Notes under the pieces: model-generated | The model's input: only the letters and a program-made list of their open reading frames with translations | Database searches by the model: none | What the model was told of the DNA's origin: nothing | Part shown: positions 1 through 9,500 of the stretch, one piece after another | Numbering within the stretch: the first letter of the stretch is position 1 | How the letters are laid out: the number at the start of each line of letters is the position of its first letter | Assembly (NCBI GenBank): GCA_023091735.1 | Contig: JALKBU010000511.1 | Coordinates: 1-36,118, forward strand | DNA length: 36,118 bases | DNA from: Trichomonas tenax | Taxonomy: Eukaryota > Parabasalia > Trichomonadida > Trichomonadidae | Reading direction: 5' to 3' | Made by a program: the position numbers and the translations under genes

Positions 1-1
1 T

Positions 2-106
2 AAAATTATTATGTCCTATGTATTTAAGCGCTACCGTTGAATCCGTTGAAGTCGAAGAAGAACCATTAATATTAAACGACCCTCAACAACAGCAACGAAA
101 TCAATA
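2..106 (+). CDS. C-terminal end of a gene cut by the left window edge
   Basis: One frame is open from base 2 to a TAA at 104-106 and encodes about 34 residues. It ends in an acidic stretch (VESVEVEEEP) and then a Gln-rich tail (DPQQQQRNQ). Codon use looks like real coding sequence and differs from the repeat DNA that follows. The acidic then polar tail resembles the disordered C-terminus of a larger protein, but too little is present to name a family. It could still be a chance open frame. Confidence 0.4.
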
Positions 107-193
107 ACCCCTTCATTTATTTTTCCCGTTAATTTAAAACATGTTCAGACTTCATTTTAACCCCTTCCCCCTTATCTCCACACCTCATTAACC

Positions 194-540
194 CCAAAAC
201 ATCAAATTTTCAACATAAACGACCTCATTTCCTCATTTCCACATCGAAATCAACTAAAAACATCAAATTTTCAACATTTTCTTCAAAAAATAATTTTCAA
301 ATTTCCTAACTCGTCAAATCCTTGCCCTTTAGGGCGTGGGCGAAGCCCTTCGCTTTCTTTTCTTAGTTAGTTAGTTTGTCATTTAGTTATTACAGTCAAA
401 TTTTAAGTGTATGAAGCCCAATATTCAAATCTTGACTTATAAAGTTACCCAAAACATCAAATTTTAAGCATATGAGGTCATAAATCCTAATCTTGACTTA
501 TAAAGTTACCCAAAACATCAATTTTCATGCATAAACGACC
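194..540. repeat. Short degenerate direct repeats with core AAAACATCAAATTTT
   Basis: Four copies of a segment with core AAAACATCAAATTTT, usually followed by a variant of CATAAACGACC, lie near 194-223, 254-280, 450-475 and 511-540. The last two belong to a tandem pair with a 61-base period: CTTGACTTATAAAGTTACCC starts at 431 and again at 492. No coding frame is supported. The stretch reads as an eroded local satellite or intergenic repeat. Confidence 0.6.
324..353. repeat. GC-rich overlapping palindromes
   Basis: GCCCTTTAGGGC (324-335) is an inverted repeat with a two-base loop. Next to it, GGGCGAAGCCC (338-348) forms a stem with a GAA loop and overlaps GCGAAG-CC-CTTCGC (340-353). The block is far richer in GC than the surrounding AT-rich DNA. 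It resembles the other GC palindromes at 840-871, 1187-1202 and 1405-1453. Confidence 0.6.
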
Positions 541-600
541 AAAAAACTCATGGTTCCACCTGCTCCATGTTGGTTCCATGCTTCTATTTTGTCGATTTTA

Positions 601-1060
601 GTGAAAACACCCGAAAAATGCTTATTTACTCCCGTAAATCCTCAAAATTCGACCTTATTCCTTATAGTTCCAGGTTCCAGTTCCAGGTTAAGTATAATAT
701 CATTTTTTAAAATCAATTTTTGGTTCAGCTTTTTCTGAACAGCTTTTTCTAAAAATATACGTATTATATAAAATGATTTAAAATCAAGCATGGAACCCGT
801 AACCATGGAACCTTAGTGAAAACACTCGAAAAATGCTTATGCCGCGTTGCGGCTGACCCATTGGGGGTGTCTTTGCTCCAGTAAATCCCCAAATCCACAC
901 CTCATTTACTCGAGTAAATCCCTAAAAATCAACCAATTTCACTAAATTCAAATTTTGGTTTAGCTTTTTCAGAAATGCCCCAAAACTCACGAAAATCATT
1001 AATTTACTCCCATTTCTTCAAGGTTCCACACCTCATTTACTCGAGTAAACTCTCAAAATT
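601..1060. repeat. Repeat family with core TTTACTCGAGTAAA
   Basis: CCACACCTCATTTACTCGAG occurs at 895 and, as part of a similar segment, near 1026. Both run on into TAAA and a C/A-rich stretch. The core TTTACTCGAGTAAA is itself a palindrome. A related pair, GTGAAAACAC(C/T)CGAAAAATG followed by CTTA, lies at 601 and 816; the second copy carries the GC-rich insert at 840-871. Nothing here supports a gene. The three palindromic copies could be protein-binding sites or debris of one small repeat. Confidence 0.55.
840..871. repeat. 32-bp GC-rich palindromic insert
   Basis: The block contains the perfect hairpin GCCGC-GTT-GCGGC (841-853) followed by GACCCATTGGGGGTGTC. The repeat copy at 601-640 continues directly from CTTA to TTTACTCC, while the copy at 816-890 has these 32 extra bases between CTTA and TTTGCTCC. 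This comparison is direct evidence that the GC-rich block was inserted into, or lost from, one copy of the repeat. Confidence 0.6.
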
Positions 1061-1186
1061 TGAAGTTTTTTCTAAATTTTAAAAGCTGAAGCAAAATCCA
1101 CAAATGCGTTAAACATGCCGAATATGTTTTGAAGTCATTAAAACAATTAACATTTTTACGTAAAGGCGTCATCTTTCCAGCCCGAA

Positions 1187-1202
1187 GGCGAGCTTGCTCG
1201 CC
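1187..1202. repeat. Perfect 16-base GC palindrome
   Basis: GGCGAGC-TT-GCTCGCC forms a seven-base-pair stem with a two-base loop, in an AT-rich stretch with no supported gene. The flanks CTTTCC (before) and GGAAAG (after) are also complementary to each other. It is the third member of the local set of GC-rich hairpins. Confidence 0.6.
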
Positions 1203-1231
1203 GGAAAGGGCTCATTTGTGTGTGTGTATAG

Positions 1232-1453
1232 TAGATTTTATAAAGTCATTAGTTTCAAAATCAATTTTAACGTTAATTTTGAAAGCAATTTCAAAAATTT
1301 ATTTTCTATATGGGGGGACCCTAGCTTGTAAAATTAACTCTGTCGTAAATATATATCATTAATAAATATTGTTTTATAATTTGTGATTTCAGTAATTATA
1401 TAAAAAGATGTTCGCAGAACTCGTGGCGAAGCTACGAGGGATGCGAACATCTT
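1232..1453 (+). repeat. Left arm of an imperfect inverted-repeat pair (partner 2107-2281)
   Basis: Read forward, this arm shares ordered blocks with the reverse complement of 2107-2281: TAGATTTTATAAAGTCA, AACGTTAATTTTG, a long block ending in TCTATATGGGGGGACC, AACTCTG, GTAAATATA and TATAAAAAGATGTTCGC. Spacer lengths differ, so the arms have diverged. The arm ends in a strong hairpin at 1405-1453. The pair encloses about 0.65 kb with three small ORFs. It may be the terminal repeats of an insertion, or a repeated promoter-like module of the Maverick-type element. Confidence 0.6.
1405..1453. repeat. 49-base two-tier hairpin
   Basis: AAGATGTTCGCA (1405-1416) is perfectly complementary to TGCGAACATCTT (1442-1453). 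Inside, CTCGT (1420-1424) pairs with ACGAG (1434-1438), then a G-T wobble and GC/GC, closed by a GAA loop at 1428-1430. The result is an almost continuous stem with small bulges. The loop closure GGC-GAA-GC resembles the palindrome at 338-348. Confidence 0.75.
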
Positions 1454-1477
1454 ATTACTAACTATCCTACCGCAAGT

Positions 1478-1648
1478 ATGATAAATGCAACGGTACCGTA
1501 TATTCCAGGTCTGCTTGGTTCAGCATGGAGGGGTATTAAAAACGCTAGAATACATGTGATCAGACATAGAAACGAAGGCGCAAGGGACCCGTGGTCAAAG
1601 ACCCTTAACAATATAAATAAAGGGAAAATGAAAATCAAACATAAATAA
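1478..1648 (+). CDS. Small ORF of the Maverick-like block, function unknown
   Basis: This 56-residue frame starts MINATVPYIPGLLGSAW and ends with a basic segment. Residue use (Trp, Pro, Gly, Arg-rich patches) looks coding rather than random. It lies 18 bases upstream of the next small ORF, in the same orientation. Its frame stays open for a short way upstream into the hairpin, so it could be the tail of a longer broken protein. A small basic virion-type protein of a Maverick/Polinton is an inference from position only. Confidence 0.4.
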   Translation: MINATVPYIPGLLGSAWRGIKNARIHVIRHRNEGARDPWSKTLNNINKGKMKIKHK

Positions 1649-1666
1649 ACTTTTATAATATCATAA

Positions 1667-1942
1667 ATGAGTTCTACAAAATCAAGTGCATGGGCTTCAA
1701 CATCTAATTCAAGACAAGCATCACCTCAGAAATCACATCCTTTATTAAATCATAAACGAATTCGTAGAAGTGCACCTTATGCATTAGCAGCAAGTGTTCC
1801 ATTCTTTCTTTACGGAGCGTATAAAGGAATGAAGCATATGATAAAACCCAGTTCTGCATCTCAATCAAAAAACGAATGTCAATTTTTCAAGCTTAATTTC
1901 AAAATAATTTTTATTTTTTATTTTATAATAAATGTCGGGTAA
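1667..1942 (+). CDS. Small Ser-rich protein with one hydrophobic segment, Maverick-like block
   Basis: The ATG at 1667 follows ATATCATAA, which resembles the trichomonad initiator, so this start is likely. The first 40 residues are rich in Ser, Gln and basic residues. A hydrophobic stretch (YALAASVPFFLYGAY) at about residues 45-59 could cross a membrane. From about residue 68 (base 1868) to the TAA at 1940 the sequence becomes very AT-rich and looks like a spacer, so the original C-terminus has probably been lost or extended by mutation. Family not recognised; a minor virion protein is possible from context. Confidence 0.45.
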   Translation: MSSTKSSAWASTSNSRQASPQKSHPLLNHKRIRRSAPYALAASVPFFLYGAYKGMKHMIKPSSASQSKNECQFFKLNFKIIFIFYFIINVG

Positions 1943-2209
1943 ATTAAATCAGAAGCAGAAATTAAAATGTTAATGGATTATGTGAAATCAGGAATAGTTC
2001 CAGAAGGTTTTTATGTCATCACTGATAAGAATGAACTCATACAGTTTCGAAAAATCAAGCAACCACCAAATCAAGAAGCAATCAAACAGAAAATAGTTAG
2101 TAATGAGATGTTCACTGAATCCATGTCTTCGCCATGTCTCCGCGAACATCTTTTTATAGTATATTTACACATCAGAGTTAGTATTACAAAGTTAGGTCCC
2201 CCCATATAG
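1931..2209 (+). pseudogene. Broken small gene of the Maverick-like block
   Basis: Coding-like sequence begins at MLMDYVKSGIVPEGFYV (1967) and continues to about 2107. An ATG at 1931 (MSGKLNQKQKLK) lies one frame off and would join it only through a single-base shift near 1965. It is preceded by an A/T-rich leader like the one before the ORF at 2327. Alternatively, since the downstream frame is the same as that of the ORF at 1667, both could be one gene with 81 extra bases (1868-1948). The last residues run into the inverted repeat and are not credible coding. No family recognised. Confidence 0.4.
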
Positions 2210-2281
2210 AAAATAAATTTTTCATTTCTTACAAAATTAACGTTATTATTAATTTTAAAACTCTTGACTTTATAAAATCTA
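2107..2281 (-). repeat. Right arm of the imperfect inverted-repeat pair
   Basis: This is the reverse-oriented partner of 1232-1453, with the same ordered blocks and the same TATATGGGGGGACC core (seen here as GGTCCCCCCATATA). Its inner end also forms a hairpin: GATGTTC (2107-2113) pairs with GAACATC (2144-2150), enclosing a GTCTTCGCCATG segment related to the GGCGAAGC loops on the other side. Confidence 0.6.
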
Positions 2282-2326
2282 ATCAGTTTTTAAAATAATT
2301 TATTTTTTTTATTTCCTAAGTAAAGA

Positions 2327-3035
2327 ATGAGTCAGTACATTTTTTATAAAACATTTCCCGAACGTTTACATAAGTTATTCATGAATGATGTAAAGATAAA
2401 AAATACAAACTATGGAAAAAGAGACGATGAACCAGAATATATAACATTGCCGTATGATGTAAAATTTATCGCTTATGGGTCAACAGTAATGAGAGGAACC
2501 AGATTTACATTTTATACTAAAAATTATTTCTACAGTGAATCAACAGAAGATATATATTATATTAACGTATATATGAATAAAGTGACGATATTAGAACTTG
2601 ATATTCACAATCAGTATCGTTTATTCGGAGACGATGGAGCTGGTTATTACATAAAACTGTTTAATCCTTATTGTTCGTTTTATTAATGTTTACAAAGTTA
2701 TATCGATGAATTCAATAAGTAATTATGATTTATTTTTCATTTCTTATCAGAATATTAAATGATAAGCCATTCATTACTCAAAATATATGGGATCGTAACA
2801 GTTGTATATTATACTCTAATTTCGCAAAGGGTGTGGATAATGATTATTTAGGTCATACACGAAAATATTCATTAACACATATCAAATATTTCAGACTTAA
2901 GGGATTTATGACGGATTTTGGGTCGATTTATACGCTACGGTTGATCATAAAGCGCCAGTATATTTACCAGATGACAATAAAGATGCTTTATATATCGAAG
3001 CAATCCTTCTTGATTCAACGGAACAGTTGCTTTGA
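2327..3035 (+). pseudogene. Frameshifted Maverick/Polinton-type virion gene (possible minor capsid protein)
   Basis: The first part, MSQYIFYKTFPERLHKL, is open for 119 codons from an ATG at 2327. Coding sequence then continues in other frames: a segment after about 2680, one from about 2758 (NDKPFITQNIWDRNSC), and one from about 2905 with FWVDLYATVDHKAPVYLP, ending in TGA at 3033-3035. At least three frameshifts separate these parts, so the gene is dead. The beta-rich composition, and a vague resemblance to capsid-associated proteins of trichomonad Mavericks, suggest a penton-like or minor capsid protein. I hold that name weakly. The gene converges on the integrase at 3063. Confidence 0.5.
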
Positions 3036-3062
3036 TTCTAAAGGAATCTTGGCGCAAAGTGC

Positions 3063-4117
3063 CTAAATTTTGTATTTTTTCAATCGATCAGGAAGTGTTT
3101 TGTTCTTCCAGAATTTAACCTCCATAACTCCTAAATGTGTGGGCTTATTACCTCTTAAATTTCTAGAAGGTATTTTATCCTTCACACCTCCTTCATAAAT
3201 GGCGGTATACTTGTCAGTCTTTGCATCGTAATATATGATCTCGTCAATGATTCCAAAACTTGCATCGTCAATGGTGGATGCATATTTGCCTTCATTACTA
3301 CGGATTAATTTATTTCTTGGATAATATGCGACTGAATCATCTGCTGCTTTAATTAAGAAACCGTTACCCTGCTCAGAATCGTCAATATAGTAATTTGGAT
3401 TTAATTTAGACCTCTTCTTTTTCAATGAATCCGAATCAATGACAACTCTCACCTTTTCACCAGGAAGTAATTTAAATTCTTTATCGCTTGTGATAGAATC
3501 AGTTTTAGCATTCATTCTTTCAATACAATTTTGTTCATCAGTGGAATTAAATTTATTCGATGGTATTCCTGTCGATGAAAGAATGGTGTCATTATATGTT
3601 TTCATAAATTTATTGATTGAGTCTATAATGAAGTCTCTATCTTTGTTTAAATCTCTTAACCTACGAATGAGGCGATTGATGATACCGAGAATGTTATGAT
3701 TATGTTTCTCTGTTGTGTAATGTGGGATATCGTTTTCCTGTAGGAACAATGTAATATCTTTACTTAAGTATGATGAGTCCTGATCTGATGTTAATGTCTT
3801 CGGATGAGTTGTTTTTACAAATTCATTTAATACATTCATTACTGAATCTTTGTTTTTATTCCTTAAAGGTAAGCGTAACCCTTTTGTGAATTAACATTTA
3901 TGAAAATCAGAAATGCGGCAGGATCGGAGCCTTTACTTTGAATCAAAGTGTCAAATTGATACGAACCAGGAGTTTTAGAATAAATGGGTAAAAAATACTT
4001 CAAGGAATCTATTTTTAATTTATCATGAACAGCATGTTTGTTTAACAATTGTCTTTACATCTTGTTTTGAAAACTGTGTTCAGCTGCGATAGGATATAAT
4101 TTAGAAAATGTTTCCAT
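3063..4117 (-). pseudogene. Maverick/Polinton retroviral-type integrase, disrupted
   Basis: This is a retroviral-like integrase with an RNase H-fold core and a C-terminal chromodomain-like segment, the type that inserts Maverick/Polinton DNA. The frame begins at an ATG at 4115-4117. It is broken by a TAA near 4055 and by a one-base shift near 3863, between KGYAY and the downstream LRNKNKDSV. Core landmarks are QFDTLIQSKG with the first Asp, TSDQDSSYLS with the second Asp, and the HNHNILGIINR segment. The residue exactly 35 positions after the second Asp is Asn, not Glu. The C-terminal part (IYEGGVKDKIPSRNL) resembles the chromodomain-like tail of trichomonad Maverick integrases. The gene lies 54 bases downstream of the gene at 4172-4683 on the same strand. 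Family assignment is firm; loss of function is clear from the stop and frameshift. Confidence 0.85.
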
Positions 4118-4171
4118 CGGGAATTTTTAAATAATTCTTCAAGTATATTTATACAAAAATATACTTTATGA

Positions 4172-4683
4172 TTAAATAGCCTCAAGGATAACGCCCTCTA
4201 GTCCATCATCAATATCTATTTCTTCTGGTTTTTCATTAATTTCAAGATCAATTTCCTTAATAACAGGAATAATTTTATCCTTCAATTTATCAGGAATGAT
4301 GTTAAATCTTGATTTGAAATACTTGACGCTTTGAGTCGGGGTGTCTTGACATCTTTGATTGTTATACTTTAATTCCTTTTCTAAATCACAATCAATAGCC
4401 AAGAACTCATGTTTCGACGTGTTAATCATTTGTGAGAATGAATTTTTAAGATTAATTTTAATATAATTTGTAATAAATAACATTGACATATTTTTATTCA
4501 AAAACTTCTTACCATCAATGATAAAAAATAACGGTGAGCATGAATAACCAAATTTATTTTGTTTAATATTTCTCGATAATGCAATAACTAATCTTTTCGC
4601 TTCTGGGAATTCTTGATTAATTTCGAAAATGCATTAAATGAGAAATATTTTGTTGTTGCAACTTCTGATGCCTCTGAACTCAT
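4172..4683 (-). pseudogene. Unidentified partner gene upstream of the integrase, frameshifted
   Basis: Coding sequence starts at an ATG at 4681-4683 (MSSEASEVATTKYFSFN). It changes frame near 4630 and then runs to a stop at 4172 with an acidic C-terminus (EKPEEIDIDDGLEG). The total would be about 170 residues. A middle segment (FGYSCSPLFFIIDGKKFL) is hydrophobic and beta-like. Position and strand suggest that it belongs to the same Maverick-type element as the integrase. I do not recognise the family, and it lacks the features I would need to call it the element's protease or packaging ATPase. Confidence 0.5.
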
Positions 4684-4787
4684 TCTTTATATACAAATTA
4701 AAAAAATAAAATTATTTTTAGATCTAACTTAGTTTTATTTTTTCAAAAAATAATATTTTTTTATTTATATATAAAAATGTAAGTAAA

Positions 4788-5134
4788 ATGGATCTATATG
4801 TTACTGTGTATCATTAATGAAGTTGACAATGCAGTCGTTTGAAATTGGAAGAACTAATGACTTTGACAAAAGAAGAAAAGAATACAGTGAACAATTTCAA
4901 ACGATTGCAGTCATTCCTGTTATTGATGAAAAATATGTTGAAAAGGTATTATTGTATGAATTTAGACATCGATTTTTATCACGAAGGATCTTCGGTCATG
5001 GGCGCATAGCGTCTATGGATATAGGTCATGATTACTTTGAGGGTAATTTTGGTGATATGCTTTTATGTTTCAATAATGTAATACTTGAATTATCAAATGA
5101 TGACAGAATAAATGTGTTTAGCGCAGAAAGATAG
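4788..5134 (+). pseudogene. GIY-YIG-like (T5orf172/MUG113-type) nuclease gene, frameshifted
   Basis: The best part reads EIGRTNDFDKRRKEYSEQ, followed by VIDEKYVEKVLLYEFRHRF and GHDYFEGNF. These match the pattern of the T5orf172/MUG113 branch of the GIY-YIG fold: an IGRT-type strand, an Arg-rich helix, an E-x-x-L-x-x-x-F helix and a terminal YFE. The expected N-terminal strands lie in two other frames between an ATG at 4788 and about 4840 (MDLYVTVY, then IINEVDNAVV), so at least two frameshifts have occurred. Such proteins occur in large DNA viruses and phages. Placement next to a Maverick integrase suggests it was a passenger gene of that element. An independent insertion is also possible. 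Confidence 0.6.
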
Positions 5135-6513
5135 AGAATGAGTTGAAATATTATAATAACATCATTATAAACCCTATCAAATTTAAGCATTATAGATATG
5201 GTTTGAAGTTTCTATTTCGATTATAAGTCACTCAAATATCACAATTGCACAACTATAGATCCGTTGTGTCCCTAAGGAAAGTAATTGGCACATCTCAGTA
5301 ATTAATGTCAAAACAAATATTCGATGGGAATCAAATTTTTGTCATAAAAATTGTGTTTGCGGAGAAAACATGTCTTTCGAGATTTTCGTTTTCATATCAT
5401 TAATAAATCATCTATCTACTAATGTTATTAAAATCAATACTGTATCTATTATATACGGTAACTATTGTCTATGTCTTTTATCAATCATTGGGTTGACTGT
5501 AATGAAAACAAAAAAAAATCCCATCTCAGATTGTCAAAATTCGAGCCGTCTCTATTTATGGGATTGCTTATCAGCAACCTAAGATTCAGTTACAATTATG
5601 AGTATATCCATAGATTATATACGAGGTATACTATACGTATAATAGCAGAGAAAGATTGTTTCAAAAATTTTTTGAAGAGAGAGTGAAAATTATTTCTTCG
5701 TCACATCAAAAAAATGAACATTTTAGCGCCAATTGATTTTTAAGATTGATTATATAAAGAAAATTGAAAAATTCGTAAAATCGATTTTGACTCGGAATTT
5801 TTTACATTTTGAGAACGAAAGTGAGTGATTTCTGATTGTAACATGTGTCTCTATCTATATCACTAATTTAATTCACTTCACTATAGATCCCACTTTTTCC
5901 CAAATACAGAAGTGTATCAACTCTGGGGTCAGAACCAGATCAAACATGTATGGGCAAATATAACTCTTATGTGATGCCATACATAGTTGTAGTGTTAAAC
6001 ATATATAATATCGTTTCATATTTTTCATTAACAATTTGATATCAGCTTATTATTGAGTAAATAGCAATATTTATTATAAATATATCACATGCCAACAACA
6101 TAGTAACATATTACAAATAATACAAGCTCCTAATTGAATAATTGTTCAGTATCTTAATTTATAAATACACGAAATCATTGCGGAGACGACAATATACATA
6201 GATGCATGCACATATTACATGTTTTTAATGTGATACACCAACTTATACACATAGCTTCCCAATGAATATGCTGAAATTATTGATTAATAAAAATAAAAAC
6301 GATGGAAAAATAATTAGCATCATATATACTATTTTATTAATGTAAACAGTGTCAAATAAATTGTGAAAAAACGTGACTTTTAACCTTATTCACTTTTTAA
6401 AATATGGTTTATTATAACATTTACATAATGATAATGATAATTTTGCTAATTTTGGTCGCTAAAAACCAAATTTGAGAGTTAGAACACTTCTAAATTTACA
6501 TTTTTATATTTTT
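5135..6513. other. Intergenic region, no supported gene
   Basis: About 1.4 kb of AT-rich DNA between the Maverick remnant and the formin gene. Open frames near 5370-5686 have no recognisable features or coding bias. I could not locate a right-hand terminal repeat of the Maverick here, so its outer boundary is undefined. The last 100 bases should hold the formin promoter. ACACTTCT at 6484-6491, 23 bases before the ATG, is one mismatch from a TCACTTCT-type initiator. Confidence 0.5.
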
Positions 6514-9500
6514 ATGACTGAGCAGAGTCCTCGCGAGGACCCAATCGAGAAGAAGTTCATGGAACTTCTCCGCGATAACGACTACAACCAGGAGACTGTC
6601 GCGAAGATGCTTAAAATGCCTCTGCAGCTCAAATTAGAATTTATTGAAAGAGATCAAGTCGCTGAACAGCAGACACCTGATCCGCAGTATTTCTTTGAGA
6701 GAATTAGAAAGAATTTCTCGGAGGAGAATATACTGGGATTGAAGACAATCCTTAAAACTTGCAAAATTTCTTGGATTTCATTGTTTATTAAGAATGATGG
6801 TTTAATGTTCCTCATACAGCTCGTTTGCGAGTTCACTGAAGAGATTATTATGGGAAAATTGGGACCTAAACGTAGAAAATTGCTCGCTGAGTTAATTCAA
6901 TGCATTAGAATTGTCGCCAACGTCAAAGTTTCTCGCGAAGAGTTCGTCAATCACCCAGAGTACATGACACCGTTGATTTCAGTCTTTTTGCACAAAGATA
7001 TCGAAATTTCGACAGATATTTTGGCGATTACGATTGCTTTCGCCCCATCTCCGTTATATTCTGAATTCCTCTTGGGCAATATCGACAAAATACAACGCGA
7101 GAACTTAAAAGGATGGGAAGTTATGTGCGAATACATCAAAAACATCGAATATTACGTTCATAATGACTTAGTTAAACCAGAAATACTCGAAAAACAGCAG
7201 AAGGAGGCGTATAAGGTTTTCTTCGCGTTCTTCGGAAGTGTAATTAAGTCAACTACAGATCCACTTCTCTATTCCTCGCTTATCATCAAACTTAAGAAGT
7301 CACATGTTCTTATGCACCTCGCAATGTCGTCAGAACACAAGGAAAACATTCAGTCTATCCTTGAAGAAGCGAAAATAATTGAAGATTTATTCCCTCTGAA
7401 GAAGTTGAATCCATTTGACAAGCACCAAGTGAACAACTACATCGAGGATTGTATGGGTGCCGACAGAAGAATGTCGATTAACCTTCATTTATCAAGTCTT
7501 TATCAAACTAACGCGAACGCTGCAGAAAGAGTTCTCGATTACTTTGAAAGCTTCTTACACAACTACAGGCAGTATGTTGCCATTGACAAACCAGAAAAAT
7601 TCGATGAAGTTGCATATTATTCACTTCATCCATCGGAAGTTCCGGAATTAACACTTCCATCACTTCTCACAGAGCTCTACGACAAGTACGGATTCCTCAG
7701 CAACGCAGTTCTCGCTGACCTTCCCCTTCCTACTGTCGATAACTCAGCAGACGAAAACGAGTCGCCAGAGAGCTTGAGATTCCGCGCCACTGGACTTCAG
7801 GAAGAACTGAACGTCGTCAGAGAGCACCTCAAGCGCACCAGCGAAGAAACAAAGCGCATGCATGAGGAGAGAGAACAGTTGATCGAAAAGATCGACAACT
7901 TAAGAAAGAAAGTCACTCCAGAGGGCGAAGAATTCGCTAAACTCAAGGATTTGATGTCTGCAAAAGAGAAAGAACTCGAGCAGAAGAACAAGATCATTGA
8001 AGAAAAGAATAAACTCATCGAAGAGTTGAAGAAGCGTCCAGTGCAGGCTGCTGAAGCACCAGCAGATGGTTCCGTTCCACCTGCACCAGAAGCTGCTGTT
8101 CCTCCACCGCCAAGTGCAGCTCCACCACCCCCGCCACCGCCTCCACTGCCACCTGGAGGCGTCGCATTACCTCCGCCACCACCTCCACCAGGTGCTCCAG
8201 GACTCCCACCGCCTCCGCCACCACCTGGAGGCATCCCAAGGCCACCAGGAGCTCCAGGAATGCCACCTCCACCACCTGCAGCACTTAAGCCGAGGAGGAA
8301 CAACACAGCTCCACCGAAGAAGATGAAAGGATTCTTTTGGCAGAAGATCAATGACACTCAGGCCAAGGGAACGATGTGGGATGAGATCCCAGACTTGAAG
8401 CTCGATTTCTCCAAGTTAGAGGACGCGTTCGCAGCCAAACCACCGCCGCAGAAGAAGGTGGTGAAGAAGAAAGAGGGTCCAAAGCAGATCGAGTTACTCG
8501 ACTCCAACAGGACTCGCTCTGTCAACATTGCGCTCTCCAGGTTCAAGATCTCATTCGACGACATCGCGACAGCAATCTTGCACCTCAGATTCGAAGGCGT
8601 CTTCACCGAAGACCAATTCGCATCACTCTACGCAAACAGACCAAAGCCAGAAGAAATCACAACAGTCACAAGCTACACAGGCGACAAAGCATTACTCGGA
8701 CACTGCGAGAAGTTCTTCCTTGCAATTTCTGTCATTCACGACATCGAGGATCACCTCAAGTTCATGAATCTCGCACACACATTCACGGAAACAATGAATT
8801 CCATCGAGCAGCCGTTGGGAATCTTAATCGGCGCCCTCAAGTCTCTCAAGGAATCCAAGCACTTGAGGGACGTCCTCGCCTCTGTTCTCGCCTTCGGTAA
8901 CTACATGAATGGAGGTACAAATAGAGGTGGTGCCATGGGCTTCAAGATCAAAGGCCTCAACGCTATGACAGAAATGAAGGGATCCACATCAGACGTCACA
9001 TTAATGCACGTCTTGGTTTGGCACATCCTTGATTTGCCGCCTGAGAACAAGATGATCGAGTTCACAAAGGATCTCGCTGACATTCCTGCTGCATCAAAGA
9101 TCGACATGGAGGCACTGAAGCGTTCTCTCGCCGAAGTAAAGGGTGCCATGAATTCACTGCTGATGAAGAAAGAAGCAAGTGAATCAAGAGTTACTGATGG
9201 AGATTTGTTCTATCCAAAGATCTGTTCATTCGAAGAAAAGGCTGTTCCTATCATCGAAAAGTCCGAAGGCTTGGTGAAGGAAGTTGATGAGTTATTCGCT
9301 GACTGCTTGAAGATGTTCGGCGAATCAAGTACTGAATATAACGTTGGTTCATTCTTAGAAGTGTTCATGAAGTTCTTGCAAAACTTCGAGGATGTCAAGG
9401 CACAAGTTATCAAGAAACGCGAGAAAGAAGCGAAGGAGGAAGAACTCCGTCGCAAGGAGGAAGAAAAGAGAGCTGCAAAGCAGGCGAGCATGGAAAATGA

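Noticed and set aside
194..540. Direct repeats considered as a CRISPR array
   Set aside because: Copies are diverged, spacing is irregular, and the genome is eukaryotic.
550..738. Open frame in the left repeat region (also 1129-1362)
   Set aside because: Made of repeat sequence, without coding bias or any recognisable motif.
1868..1948. 81-base AT-rich stretch considered as an intron
   Set aside because: It lacks the trichomonad GTATGT donor and the ACTAACACACAG-type acceptor; a spacer between two genes fits better.
7797..8357. 186-codon Gly-rich open frame on - across the formin FH1 region
   Set aside because: It is the mirror of the poly-Pro coding sequence; Gly runs appear only because CCN codons read as NGG on the other strand.
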